This document shows, one piece after another, positions 29,621-38,154 of a stretch of DNA of 64,000 nt. The stretch is taken from positions 62,001 to 126,000 of the forward strand of contig NZ_JAUETR010000002.1 in assembly GCF_032484785.1 (NCBI RefSeq), in the 5' to 3' direction. The notes beneath the pieces were generated by a model. That model was given only the letters and a program-made list of their open reading frames with translations. It ran no database searches and was not told where the DNA came from. The DNA comes from Bradyrhizobium sp. SZCCHNS1050 (GTDB taxonomy: Bacteria > Pseudomonadota > Alphaproteobacteria > Rhizobiales > Xanthobacteraceae). Each line of letters starts with the position of its first letter. The first letter of the stretch is position 1. Position numbers and translations under genes: made by a program.

Positions 29621-30955
29621 ATGCGTCTGTCGCGGTTTTTCCTGCCCATTCTGAAAGAAAATCCGAAGGAAGCCGAGATCGTCTCGCACCGGTTGATGCT
29701 GCGCGCCGGCATGCTGCGGCAGGAGGCGGCCGGCATCTATGCCTGGCTGCCGCTGGGCTTCAAGGTGCTGAAGAAGATCGAGCAGATCGTGCGCGAGGAG
29801 CAGAACCGCGCCGGTGCGCTGGAGCTGTTGATGCCGACCCTGCAGCTCGCCGACCTCTGGCGCGAGAGCGGCCGCTACGATGCCTATGGCCCGGAGATGC
29901 TGCGTATCAGCGACCGCCACAAGCGTGAGTTGTTGTACGGGCCGACCAACGAGGAAATGATCACGGAAATCTTCCGTGCCTATGTGAAGTCCTACCGCAA
30001 CCTGCCGCTCAATCTCTATCATATCCAATGGAAATTCCGCGACGAGCAGCGTCCGCGTTTCGGCGTGATGCGCGGCCGCGAGTTCCTGATGAAGGACGCC
30101 TATTCGTTCGACCTCGACGAGGCCGGCGCGCGGCGCGCCTACAACAGGATGTTCGTCGCGTACTTGCGCACCTTCGCGCGGATGGGCCTGAAGGGCATCC
30201 CGATGCGCGCCGAGACCGGTCCGATCGGCGGCGATCTCAGCCACGAATTCATCGTGCTCGCGGAGACCGGTGAATCCGGCGTCTACTGCGACCGCGACGT
30301 GCTCGACCTGCCGATCCCGCCGGCGTCCGTCGATTATGACGGCGACCTGACGCCGATCATCAAGCAATGGACGTCGCTCTATGCGGCGACCGAGGACGTC
30401 CATGACGCCGCCCGCTTCGAAGCCGAGGTGCCGGCTGAGCGGCGGGTCCATACCCGCGGCATCGAGGTCGGCCAGATCTTCTATTTCGGCACCAAATATT
30501 CCGAGCCGATGAAGGCGCTGGTCGCGGGCCCCGATGGGGCGGAGGTGGCCATCCACGGCGGCTCCTATGGCGTCGGCGTGTCACGGCTGGCTGGTGCGAT
30601 CATCGAGGCCTGTCACGACGACGCCGGCATCAGATGGCCGGAGGAGGTCGCTCCGTTCCGCGCCGTGATCCTCAACCTGAAGCAGGGCGGCTCCGACACC
30701 GATGCTGCCTGCGAGCAGCTCTATCGCGATCTCCTGGCCAAGGGGGTCGACGTGCTCTACGACGACACCGAGCAGCGTGCCGGCGGCAAGTTCGCCACGG
30801 CGGACCTCATCGGCATCCCCTGGCAGATCATGGTTGGCCCCAAGAGCCTCGCCGAGGGCAAGGTCGAGGTGAAGACCCGCCGCGACGGCGCCCGCCAGAT
30901 GATGTCCCCCGCGGACGTCGTGGCACGGCTCGGCGGCGGGACATTGGCTGGCTGA
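29621..30955 (+). CDS. proS: prolyl-tRNA synthetase, short alphaproteobacterial type
   Basis: Start set at ATG 29621 ([15 protein letters not shown]). 444 residues. Charges tRNA-Pro with proline in the cytoplasm. Class II motifs are visible: [60 protein letters not shown], and motif 3 [17 protein letters not shown], followed by the anticodon-binding domain. The long editing insertion found in E. coli ProS (about 570 residues) is absent, so clearance of mischarged Ala-tRNA must rely on a separate protein. proS followed by lolC/lolD is a common order in the group. Confidence 0.95.
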   Translation: MRLSRFFLPILKENPKEAEIVSHRLMLRAGMLRQEAAGIYAWLPLGFKVLKKIEQIVREEQNRAGALELLMPTLQLADLWRESGRYDAYGPEMLRISDRHKRELLYGPTNEEMITEIFRAYVKSYRNLPLNLYHIQWKFRDEQRPRFGVMRGREFLMKDAYSFDLDEAGARRAYNRMFVAYLRTFARMGLKGIPMRAETGPIGGDLSHEFIVLAETGESGVYCDRDVLDLPIPPASVDYDGDLTPIIKQWTSLYAATEDVHDAARFEAEVPAERRVHTRGIEVGQIFYFGTKYSEPMKALVAGPDGAEVAIHGGSYGVGVSRLAGAIIEACHDDAGIRWPEEVAPFRAVILNLKQGGSDTDAACEQLYRDLLAKGVDVLYDDTEQRAGGKFATADLIGIPWQIMVGPKSLAEGKVEVKTRRDGARQMMSPADVVARLGGGTLAG

Positions 30956-31050
30956 GACGCGCGTTCGATCATCGGATTATCCACCGGGGCTGCCCGTCCC
31001 CTTCAGGCCAATCCGGCCACATTCGGCCCGAATCATGGGATGATCGCACA

Positions 31051-32334
31051 ATGGATGACGCCATGACCGAACCGGTGCAGACCACCACCCCCTTCGCTCC
31101 CTTCGAGTGGATGCTGTCGGGGCGCTATCTGCGCGCGCGCCGCAGGGAAGGGTTCATCTCCGTCATCGCGGGGTTCTCCTTCCTCGGCATCATGCTGGGC
31201 GTCGCCACCCTGATCATCGTGATGGCGGTGATGAACGGCTTCCGCAAGGAGCTGCTCGACAAGATCCTCGGTCTGAACGGGCATCTGCTGGTGCAGCCGC
31301 TGGAGTCGCCGCTCACCGACTGGAAGGACGTCTCCGAGCGGATCGCGCAGGTGCAGGGCATCCGACTTGCCGCGCCGGTGGTTGACGGACAGGGTCTGGG
31401 CTCGTCGCCATTCAATGCGTCAGGCGTGTTCATCCGCGGCATTCGCGCGCAGGACCTCACGAACCTGACGTCGATCGCCAAGAACATCAAGCAGGGTTCG
31501 CTGGAAGGTTTCGACGAAGGCCAGGGCGTCGCGATCGGCCGCCGGCTCGCGGACCAATTGTCGCTGCATGCCGGTGACAGCATCACCCTGGTCGCCCCGA
31601 AGGGCGCCGTGACGCCGATGGGCACCACGCCGCGCATCAAGCCCTACAAGATCGCGGCGGTGTTCGAGATCGGCATGTCGGAATACGACGCCAGCTTCGT
31701 CTTCATGCCGCTGGCCGAGGCGCAGGCCTATTTCAACCGCAACAACGACGTCACCGCGATCGAGATCTTCACCAGCAATCCCGACAAGGTGGAGGAGTTT
31801 CGCAAGACGGTCACCGAGGCGGCCGGCCGCCCGATCTTTCTCGTCGACTGGCGCCAGCGTAACTCGACCTTCTTCAATGCGCTGCAGGTCGAGCGTAACG
31901 TGATGTTCCTGATCCTGACCTTGATCGTGCTGGTCGCCGCGCTCAACATCGTTTCGGGACTGATCATGCTGGTCAAGGACAAGGGCCAGGACATCGCCGT
32001 GCTGCGGACCATGGGGGCTTCGCAGGGGGCGATCATGCGGATATTCCTGATCACCGGCGCCTCGATCGGGGTGGTCGGCACGCTCACCGGATTCGTCGTC
32101 GGCCTCCTGATCTCGATGAACATCGATTCGATCAGGAAGTTTTTGTCCTGGCTGACGAGCACCGATCTGTTTCCCAATGAACTCTATTTCCTGTCGAAGC
32201 TGCCGGCTGAGATCGATGCCGGCGAGACTGCGGCCGTTCTGATCATGGCCTTGACCCTGTCTTTCCTGGCTACGCTGTATCCATCCTGGCGCGCGGCCCG
32301 ATTAGACCCGGTCGAAGCGCTTCGCTACGAGTGA
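31051..32334 (+). CDS. lolC: lipoprotein-releasing ABC transporter permease LolC/LolE
   Basis: Start set at ATG 31051 (427 residues); ATG 31063 is also possible. Four membrane spans in the family pattern: one near the N-terminus ([31 protein letters not shown]), a large periplasmic domain, and three near the C-terminus. [19 protein letters not shown] and the final [16 protein letters not shown] are family signatures. Together with LolD it detaches lipoproteins from the inner membrane for transfer to LolA. Single-permease systems of this kind are usual in alphaproteobacteria. Confidence 0.93.
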   Translation: MDDAMTEPVQTTTPFAPFEWMLSGRYLRARRREGFISVIAGFSFLGIMLGVATLIIVMAVMNGFRKELLDKILGLNGHLLVQPLESPLTDWKDVSERIAQVQGIRLAAPVVDGQGLGSSPFNASGVFIRGIRAQDLTNLTSIAKNIKQGSLEGFDEGQGVAIGRRLADQLSLHAGDSITLVAPKGAVTPMGTTPRIKPYKIAAVFEIGMSEYDASFVFMPLAEAQAYFNRNNDVTAIEIFTSNPDKVEEFRKTVTEAAGRPIFLVDWRQRNSTFFNALQVERNVMFLILTLIVLVAALNIVSGLIMLVKDKGQDIAVLRTMGASQGAIMRIFLITGASIGVVGTLTGFVVGLLISMNIDSIRKFLSWLTSTDLFPNELYFLSKLPAEIDAGETAAVLIMALTLSFLATLYPSWRAARLDPVEALRYE

Positions 32335-32341
32335 GGCGCTG

Positions 32342-33043
32342 ATGGACGAGCAGGGGGCCGAGGATGTGCCGGTCGTTTATCTCCACGAGATCAAGCGGCG
32401 GTACATGCAGGGTGAGCAGCAGCTGACCATTCTGGACGGCGCCAAGCTGGCGCTGTGGGCCGGTCAGTCGGTGGCGTTGGTGGCGCCGTCGGGCTCGGGC
32501 AAGTCGACATTGCTGCACATCGCGGGTCTCCTGGAGAGTCCCGACGAGGGCGAGGTCTATGTCGGGGGCGTGCCGACGTCGCAGTTGACCGACATCGAGC
32601 GCACCCAGATGCGCAGGACCGACATCGGTTTCGTCTACCAGTCGCACCGGCTGCTGCCGGAGTTCACGGCGCTGGAGAACGTGATGCTGCCGCAAATGAT
32701 CCGCGGCTTGAAACGGTCCGAGACGGTGAAGCGGGCGACCGAGATCCTGGCTTATCTCGGGCTCGGCGAGCGCATCAAGCACCGCCCGGCCGAGCTCTCC
32801 GGCGGCGAGCAGCAACGCGTCGCGATCGCGCGTGCGGTCGCCAATGCGCCGCGTGCGCTGCTGGCGGACGAGCCGACCGGCAATCTCGATCCTGGCACCG
32901 CCGATCACGTCTTTCACGCGCTGATGCAGCTCGTGAAGGCCACGCGGGTCGCGATGCTGATCGCGACCCACAACATGGAGCTGGCCGGCCGCATGGACCG
33001 GCGCGTCTCCATCGTCGGCGGCAAGGTCGTCGAGCTCGACTGA
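32342..33043 (+). CDS. lolD: lipoprotein-releasing ABC transporter ATP-binding protein
   Basis: 233 residues, 7 bases after lolC. Walker [14 protein letters not shown]-loop [19 protein letters not shown], signature [16 protein letters not shown], and Walker [13 protein letters not shown] with the MacB/LolD-type DEPTGNLD. Drives release of lipoproteins by the LolC/E permease. Confidence 0.94.
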   Translation: MDEQGAEDVPVVYLHEIKRRYMQGEQQLTILDGAKLALWAGQSVALVAPSGSGKSTLLHIAGLLESPDEGEVYVGGVPTSQLTDIERTQMRRTDIGFVYQSHRLLPEFTALENVMLPQMIRGLKRSETVKRATEILAYLGLGERIKHRPAELSGGEQQRVAIARAVANAPRALLADEPTGNLDPGTADHVFHALMQLVKATRVAMLIATHNMELAGRMDRRVSIVGGKVVELD

Positions 33044-33055
33044 GTCCGGCCGCAG

Positions 33056-34135
33056 TCAGGGCCTGATCACCGTCATCTTGAACGGCTCGCGATGGACGGC
33101 GGCATGGGCGACCGCGTCGTTGGCATGGTCGAGGTCGAAACAGGTCGGCTCGAACTGCGCGAGGTCGAGCAGTCCGGCCCTGATCAGTCCCACCATCTTC
33201 ACTGTCGCTGTCGGCGGGCACATCCAAACGCCGCGGATGGTGATGCAGTCGCGCATGATCCAGGGATAGGGCAGCTCGAGCCCGGGGCCGCCGAGCATGC
33301 CGACTCCGCCCATCAACACCACGCGCCCATAGGGGCGTACGGTCATCACGGCGGTCCGCACGACATTGGTCGTGACGGAGGGCGGCATGATGTCGAGCAC
33401 GCAGTCGATCGGGCCGGGCGCGGCGCGCTTCATGCGCTCGGTGTCCTCGCTTTCATGGCCCGACAGCCTGACTGGATGGATGCGTGCGCCGAACCGGCGC
33501 TGGAGCTCGGCCAGCATGGCCTCGTTGCGACCGGGCGCCACGACCGCAGCGGCGCCCATGGCGAGCGCCACCGCGACTGCGGCGCTGCCGAACCTGCCGG
33601 TGGCGCCGCTGACCAGCACGGTCTCGCCCGCCTGCAGATTGGCGGCAAGAAAGCCGCCATAGGGCACGAGCAGGGTGCCGAGCGCGCACCACCGCGCCGC
33701 GTCGCGGGCATCGATGACACCGATCGGCTTGGCGTTCTCCGTTGGCAGCCGCATGCGCTCGGCGAACGAGCCGTGCCGGAAATGCCGTTGTAGCTTGAGC
33801 CCGCCCGGTCCGCGCGCGCTCAGGCCTTGCAGGGTTATGTCGGGGGCGAGCGCATTGTCACGTGAGCGCACCGTCGGATCGCAGAACACCCAGTCGCCAA
33901 TCGCAAGATGCGTGGCATCGGGGCCGAGCGCGCTGACCCTGCCGATGCCGCTCGTTCCCGGGATGACCGGCAGTTCCAGCAGATATTTGCGTTCTCCGCT
34001 GAACACTTCATTCGCATAGGACAGCACGCCGGCTGCGGCGATGTCGACGATCACCTCGCCGGTGCCGAGCACGGGGTCTTCGACATGCTCGATCTCGAGC
34101 GGCGATCCAAATCGTTTGAGCACTGCGGCCTTCAT
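33056..34135 (-). CDS. medium-chain dehydrogenase/reductase, apparently zinc-free
   Basis: Start set at the ATG complementary to 34133-34135 (MKAAVLKRFG), with GGAGAAG shortly upstream; an in-frame ATG at 34147 is the alternative. 359 residues. GroES-like N-domain, then the nucleotide-binding Rossmann fold (VLVSGATGRFGSAAVAVALAMGA). Where zinc alcohol dehydrogenases have the catalytic cysteine there is AAGVLSYANEVFSGE, so catalytic zinc is probably absent, as in quinone oxidoreductase-like members. It converges on lolD and is divergent from an XRE regulator that may control it. Confidence 0.82.
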   Translation of the reverse strand: MKAAVLKRFGSPLEIEHVEDPVLGTGEVIVDIAAAGVLSYANEVFSGERKYLLELPVIPGTSGIGRVSALGPDATHLAIGDWVFCDPTVRSRDNALAPDITLQGLSARGPGGLKLQRHFRHGSFAERMRLPTENAKPIGVIDARDAARWCALGTLLVPYGGFLAANLQAGETVLVSGATGRFGSAAVAVALAMGAAAVVAPGRNEAMLAELQRRFGARIHPVRLSGHESEDTERMKRAAPGPIDCVLDIMPPSVTTNVVRTAVMTVRPYGRVVLMGGVGMLGGPGLELPYPWIMRDCITIRGVWMCPPTATVKMVGLIRAGLLDLAQFEPTCFDLDHANDAVAHAAVHREPFKMTVIRP

Positions 34136-34180
34136 GATCTTCTCCATTTTCGCGATGGCGAGGCACCAGTCTGCCGGTCT

Positions 34181-34217
34181 ATCCTACGCGCAAGAAGGCC
34201 TGGTATTATCCTAGGAT
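34181..34217. promoter_or_regulatory. candidate operator in the divergent dehydrogenase / regulator gap
   Basis: A perfect 10-bp palindrome ATCCTAGGAT lies at 34208-34217, and a half-site ATCCTA occurs 27 bases upstream at 34181-34186. TATTAT at 34204-34209 resembles a -10 element for the regulator gene. The position between two divergent genes fits an autoregulated operator. Not tested against known sites. Confidence 0.4.
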
Positions 34218-34275
34218 TGAAGAAGCCCAGGCTGGGCGCACCGCCATCGGGGGCGAACCATGAGTGATCTCGGAG

Positions 34276-35049
34276 ATGAGTGATCCAAGACATGCCGAAC
34301 TCGGAAACTTCCTGCGCTCGCGGCGCGAGAAGCTGACGCCGCAAGCGGTCGGCCTCGCGGCCGGGCGGCGGCGACGGACCGCCGGGCTGCGGCGGGAGGA
34401 AGTGGCCGAGCTCGCTGGCATCGGCGTCGACTGGTACATCCGAATCGAGCAGGGCCGTGCGGTGAAGCCGTCCTCATCCACCATCGATGCGCTGGCGCGC
34501 GCCCTGCGCCTGAGCCGAACCGAGCATGCTCATCTCAAGGCGCTGGTGCGCGATCCTGCGCGCAAGCCGTTCGTGCGCGAGCAGGTGCCGGTCCGGCTGC
34601 GCGAGCTCGTGCAGAGTCTGAACCAGCCGGCCTACATCTCCGGACGGCGATGGGATGTGCTGACCTGGAATGCGGCGGCGGACGAGATCTTCGGCTTCTC
34701 GCAACTCGCCGACGATGAGCGCAACACGTTGGTGCTGATGCTGTGCAAGCCCGGCGTGCGCCGGCTGTTCGGCGCGCAATGGAAGGAGCTGGCACAGCGC
34801 ATGGTCGCGCAGTTTCGCGCGACCTATGATCTGTGGGCGGGCGATCCCGCCTTCGTCGATCTGATCGCGCGGCTGCGGCGTGGCAGCCGCGAGTTCGATG
34901 GCTTGTGGGCGGCGCACGACGTCAATGCGCTTGCTGCGGGCGAGAAGCTGCTCGAGCATCCGAAGAAGGGCCGCGTGAGGCTGCGATACGCGACCTTCCA
35001 GTCCAACGACGATCCCGCGCTGAAGTTGGCGATCTACTACACGTCATGA
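34276..35049 (+). CDS. XRE-family regulator with MmyB-like ligand-binding domain
   Basis: Start set at ATG 34276 (MSDPRHAELGNFL); GTG 34264 is in frame and would add four residues. 257 residues. Helix-turn-helix at about residues 8-80 (RRTAGLRREEVAELAGIGVDWYIRIEQG), then the MmyB-like PAS-type domain (PAYISGRRWDVLTWNAAADEIFGF). This family usually represses or activates an adjacent dehydrogenase or reductase gene; here the divergent medium-chain dehydrogenase is the likely target. The ligand is unknown. Confidence 0.87.
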   Translation: MSDPRHAELGNFLRSRREKLTPQAVGLAAGRRRRTAGLRREEVAELAGIGVDWYIRIEQGRAVKPSSSTIDALARALRLSRTEHAHLKALVRDPARKPFVREQVPVRLRELVQSLNQPAYISGRRWDVLTWNAAADEIFGFSQLADDERNTLVLMLCKPGVRRLFGAQWKELAQRMVAQFRATYDLWAGDPAFVDLIARLRRGSREFDGLWAAHDVNALAAGEKLLEHPKKGRVRLRYATFQSNDDPALKLAIYYTS

Positions 35050-35494
35050 CGATGCCGCCCCGGACGAGCGTGCATTCCGCGTCGGCCGGGAAGCACCACA
35101 CATTCGTCCGCTTTGCGCATGATGATGCTACGCATTCGCAAGACTCGTCGTGCTGCCCTGAAGAATTCACGACTGAGACGTGACAGGGGTCGTTCCGTGA
35201 CCGAGAGTTTCCCGATCACGATTTTGCCGTCGCTCGCATTGTGGCCATGGATGGACGCCGGCCACGACTCCTCCTTACATCTTATTAGTTGTTTGTTCAT
35301 GTTGCGGGCAAAGCCTTGAAAAACAGGCCTTTGCGCCCAATCCCATAAAAGCCGGAAAGAATGGTTCTGATCTGCACATCGGTTGATGTCGGCGGAGCGA
35401 ATGCGGGTGGCATAGTCGCTTCGTCGCGCTGCATGTTTTTCGCACGGAACCAGGGGGCCTGGGGACTTTGGGACAGAAGCTACGGAGTTCGATG
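35050..35494. other. non-coding gap upstream of the first Omp25-like gene
   Basis: About 440 bases with no credible gene; frames crossing it have no ribosome site and odd composition. It must hold the promoter of the following outer-membrane gene. TTGAAA at 35316-35321 is a possible -35 element but no matching -10 is clear. CCAGG and CCTGG at 35450-35462 form a small hairpin in the likely leader. Confidence 0.5.
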
Positions 35495-36265
35495 ATGAAG
35501 ACGCTTTTCGGCGCAACGGTGGGGCTCGGCGCAATCGCCGCGGCGACGTCTGCATTCGCAGCTGATCTTCCAATGAAGAAGGGGCCGTACACCAAGGCGC
35601 CGCCCGCCGTCGTGGCGACGGTGTATGACTGGAGCGGCTTCTATGTCGGCTTCAACGCCGGCGGAGGTTCCAGCCGGGATTGCTGGAATCTGGTTTCGAA
35701 CGCCGGTGTGGCGGTGAACCCGGCAGCCAACCGCGAAGGCTGCTCGGGCGGCGGCGGCGCGGCCGTCGGCGGCCAGGTCGGCTACCGCTATCAGATGGCC
35801 AACTGGGTGTTCGGCGTCGAGGCGCAGGGCGACTGGGCGAACTTCAAAGGCACGAATCGCAACCTGATTCTTCCCAATGTCAGCGACCGTTCACGCACCA
35901 ACGGCTTCGGCCTGTTCACCGGCCAGGTCGGCTATGCCTTCGACAACATTCTCGGCTATATCAAAGGCGGTGCCGCGGTCGTCGGCGATCGCTACGACAC
36001 CTTCACCACGGGCACCAACGTGATGCTCGATCGCGCCAACACGACGCGTTGGGGCGGTACGATCGGTGCCGGCCTCGAATATGGCTTTGCGCCGAACTGG
36101 TCGGTCGGCGTCGAGTACGACCACATCTTCCTGGGCAACAAGAACCTGAACTTCGTCGCCGCGGCCGGCGCGCCCGCGATGACTCATCGCATCAAGCAGG
36201 ATGTCGACATCGGGCTCGTGAAGCTGAACTACAAGTTCGGTCCGGGTTTCGGGATGATGCGCTGA
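35495..36265 (+). CDS. Omp25/Omp31-like outer-membrane beta-barrel protein
   Basis: Start set at ATG 35495 (ATG 35492 is one codon upstream), with GGAG at 35484-35487. 256 residues. Signal peptide (MKTLFGATVGLGAIA, cleaved after AFA), then the group-typical opening ADLPMKKGPYTKAPP and YDWSGFYVGFNAGGG. Repeated short beta strands follow (GQVGYAFDNILGYIKGGAAVV, GAGLEYGFAPNWSVGVEYDHIF). The protein ends with the usual NYKFGPG-type strand. Members are abundant surface proteins of Rhizobiales. A diverged paralogue lies 700 bases downstream. Confidence 0.9.
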   Translation: MKTLFGATVGLGAIAAATSAFAADLPMKKGPYTKAPPAVVATVYDWSGFYVGFNAGGGSSRDCWNLVSNAGVAVNPAANREGCSGGGGAAVGGQVGYRYQMANWVFGVEAQGDWANFKGTNRNLILPNVSDRSRTNGFGLFTGQVGYAFDNILGYIKGGAAVVGDRYDTFTTGTNVMLDRANTTRWGGTIGAGLEYGFAPNWSVGVEYDHIFLGNKNLNFVAAAGAPAMTHRIKQDVDIGLVKLNYKFGPGFGMMR

Positions 36266-36289
36266 CGCAACGTCACCCTCGATTGCTCC

Positions 36290-36319
36290 GGTTCGTCGAA
36301 GCCGCGGCTTCGACGAACC
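36290..36319. terminator. hairpin between convergent genes
   Basis: A nearly perfect inverted repeat: GGTTCGTCGAAGCC at 36290-36303 pairs with its exact complement at 36306-36319. The T run after it is weak. The location between the convergent Omp25-like and DUF3551 genes suggests a two-way terminator. Confidence 0.65.
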
Positions 36320-36371
36320 TTCGATGGTATGGCCTGAGACGGCAGCTCGCTGCGTCGAAGGCGGGGACGGG

Positions 36372-36707
36372 TCAGTCCTCTTCGAACACGAACGGGTTGG
36401 GGAACGGCGCGTAGGGATTCGGCGCCGGCGGACGCGGCCTGATCCGCTGCCTGTGCGGATACGGATAGGGTGTCGCGCGCGGGTCATTGCTCACACCGGC
36501 GAAATAGGGGTTCGCGATGCAGTTCAGCAGGCGTCCCGACGCCGTCGCCTGGCATTGCGCGTAAGTGTCGAAGGTGCAGTGGCTCAAGCCCGGAAACTCA
36601 TCACCCTGCAGACAGAACGCATGCCTGACACCGACGGCGTGAGCCGGCGCATGGGTTGCGACCACGAGGCCGGCTGCAGCCAGGGCCGCAAATAAAACCT
36701 CACGCAT
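36372..36707 (-). CDS. DUF3551 family exported protein
   Basis: Start set at the ATG complementary to 36705-36707 (MREVLFAALAAAGL), with AGGGAGA upstream; the longer frame has no ribosome site. 111 residues. Signal peptide cleaved after APAHA. The mature part has the DUF3551 cysteine pattern (FCLQGDEFPGLSHC, QCQATASG, LLNCIANPYF) and ends in a Pro-rich tail. This small family is widespread in Bradyrhizobium and of unknown function. Confidence 0.83.
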   Translation of the reverse strand: MREVLFAALAAAGLVVATHAPAHAVGVRHAFCLQGDEFPGLSHCTFDTYAQCQATASGRLLNCIANPYFAGVSNDPRATPYPYPHRQRIRPRPPAPNPYAPFPNPFVFEED

Positions 36708-36976
36708 CAACGATCTCCCTTCATCCCTTGATGACCAGAACGCGCGCGCTTCATGGCGAAGCACCGGCGCGACGGCCCTCACGCGTGTGTAGTCGGTCGG
36801 CCCTCGATTGCAAGCTGGAAAGTTCCATCAACACACTGTGATTAAAGATTAATTTCCTAACATGTCTCTTGGCCTTTCAGCAGCGAGCTGTGACCGAGCG
36901 GCTACAGCAATTGTGGCGCAGATCGGTAAGAGGTGCGGCTGGCCTGGGGGCCAAATGAGACGAGACTGGACCTGTG

Positions 36977-37690
36977 ATGAAGAAACTTCTGTTGACGACG
37001 ACGGCGCTCGTGGTGCTGGCCTCGCCGGCGCTTGCCGCGGATCTCGCTGCGCGTCCCTACACGAAGGCACCGCCGCCTGTGATGGCTGCGATCTATGACT
37101 GGAGCGGCTTCTACATCGGCGTGAACGGTGGCGGCGGCTGGAGCGAGAACACCTGGGATCTGGTCGGCGGCGGCCGCGAGGGTTCGCATGATGCATCCGG
37201 CGGCACCGTCGGTGGCCAGGTCGGCTATCGCTGGCAGATGGGCCAGATCGTGTTCGGCGTCGAGGCGCAGGGCAACTGGGCCGACCTCACCGGCGACAAT
37301 CAGAGCGCGCTGTTCGGAACGCGTAACCGCACCAAGACCGATGCGTTCGGCCTGTTCACCGGCCAGGTCGGCTACGCCATCAACAACGTGCTGCTCTACG
37401 CCAAGGGCGGCGCGGCCGTGACCAGCAACAAGTACACGATCACCAATGCGGCGACCGGCGCGTTCCTCGCCTCCAACGACGACACGCGCTGGGGCGGCGT
37501 GGTCGGTGCCGGCGTCGAATACGGCTTTGCGCCGAACTGGTCGCTGGGCGTCGAGTACGACCATCTGTTCATGGACCGCCAGACCGTCAGCTTCGGCGCG
37601 CTCGGCTCCGACAGCATCAAGCAGGACGTCGATCTGTTCACCGCCCGCCTGAACTACCGCTTCGGCGGCCCGGTCGCGACGCGGTACTGA
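36977..37690 (+). CDS. second Omp25/Omp31-like outer-membrane protein
   Basis: Start set at ATG 36977 (the preceding GTG is in frame). 237 residues. Signal peptide MKKLLLTTTALVVLASPALA, then ADLAARPYTKAPPP and YDWSGFYIGVNGGGGW. It shares long segments with the first protein (GLFTGQVGYA, GVEYGFAPNWSLGVEYDHLF), so they are paralogues from an older duplication. The last strand is NYRFGGPVATRY. A strong terminator follows. The upstream 190 bases contain an A+T-rich patch around 36840-36860 that may carry the promoter. Confidence 0.9.
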   Translation: MKKLLLTTTALVVLASPALAADLAARPYTKAPPPVMAAIYDWSGFYIGVNGGGGWSENTWDLVGGGREGSHDASGGTVGGQVGYRWQMGQIVFGVEAQGNWADLTGDNQSALFGTRNRTKTDAFGLFTGQVGYAINNVLLYAKGGAAVTSNKYTITNAATGAFLASNDDTRWGGVVGAGVEYGFAPNWSLGVEYDHLFMDRQTVSFGALGSDSIKQDVDLFTARLNYRFGGPVATRY

Positions 37691-37720
37691 GTCGATCCTC
37701 GCTCGATCGGCGGATTGGAA

Positions 37721-37748
37721 AGCCCCGGCGGTCGCGCCGGGGCTTTTT
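37721..37748 (+). terminator. rho-independent terminator after the second Omp25-like gene
   Basis: A perfect 10-bp stem, AGCCCCGGCG (37721-37730) with CGCCGGGGCT (37735-37744), loop GTCG, and a T run to 37748. It isolates the outer-membrane gene from the LexA-box unit downstream. Confidence 0.92.
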
Positions 37749-37808
37749 GTCTGCGGAGGCGGGTTAACCATTTGCTGTGCCGGCGCGGCGATGAGCCGAT
37801 CAGCGCGC

Positions 37809-37850
37809 TTGACCTGAGAACAGAAAAGGAACATTGTTCTCCATATGTTC
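37809..37850 (+). promoter_or_regulatory. two LexA (SOS) boxes overlapping a promoter
   Basis: Box 1 is GAAC-N7-GAAC at 37818-37832. Box 2 is GTTC-N7-GTTC at 37836-37850. Both exactly match the alphaproteobacterial LexA consensus in its two orientations. They are separated by three bases and form a large inverted repeat. TTGACC at 37809-37814 is a good -35; the -10 would fall near 37832 (CATTGT, 17-base spacing), between and inside the boxes. LexA binding here should block transcription of the small gene downstream. Confidence 0.8.
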
Positions 37851-37868
37851 TGACTCAGGGAGGTCCCG

Positions 37869-37967
37869 ATGCTGAAGGTTTTCGTTCAAGAAGCCGCCGC
37901 GCTGGCGTCGATCACGCTGTTCGTCGGCATGATCGCGCTCTGGGCGCAAATCATTCCACAGCTTTAG
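37869..37967 (+). CDS. 32-aa single-span membrane peptide, probably SOS-induced
   Basis: ATG 37869 is preceded at five bases by a near-ideal Shine-Dalgarno AGGGAGG (37857-37863). The product begins MLKVFVQEAA and ends WAQIIPQL. Residues 9-29 form one continuous hydrophobic segment with a small positively charged start (K3) and few charges after E8. The stop is TAG. Two LexA boxes lie just upstream, so induction after DNA damage is expected. By design it resembles SidA of Caulobacter, a 29-residue SOS-induced inner-membrane inhibitor of cell division, but no sequence relationship is claimed. It may also be read through into dnaE. It is short, so its reality rests on the ribosome site, the boxes and the hydrophobic pattern. 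Confidence 0.7.
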   Translation: MLKVFVQEAAALASITLFVGMIALWAQIIPQL

Positions 37968-38087
37968 TTTTCCGAGCGCGGCGGCTGGGGACAAGGCAGG
38001 CGAGGGCGCCGGACTCGCCGGAGGTCGTCCGATATGATGCGGAGCGAGTCGGTCGGGGTCTAGGGTCATGGCGGTTCATGACTTCGA

Positions 38088-38106
38088 GCCAAGCCCAAGG
38101 CTTGGC
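38088..38106. other. hairpin in the leader between the small peptide and dnaE
   Basis: GCCAAGCC and GGCTTGGC form a perfect 8-bp stem with loop CAA. No T run follows, so it is not a standard terminator. It lies 48 bases before the dnaE start and may partly separate the two genes or affect translation. Confidence 0.45.
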
Positions 38107-38154
38107 CCCGCACCGTGATCTCGGAACAAGCCCCAGGGAAGCTGCAAGGCGAGC

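Noticed and set aside
35037..35573. A 178-codon minus-strand frame upstream of the Omp25-like gene
   Set aside because: It overlaps the signal-peptide region of the Omp gene, has no ribosome site, and its product shows no family features.
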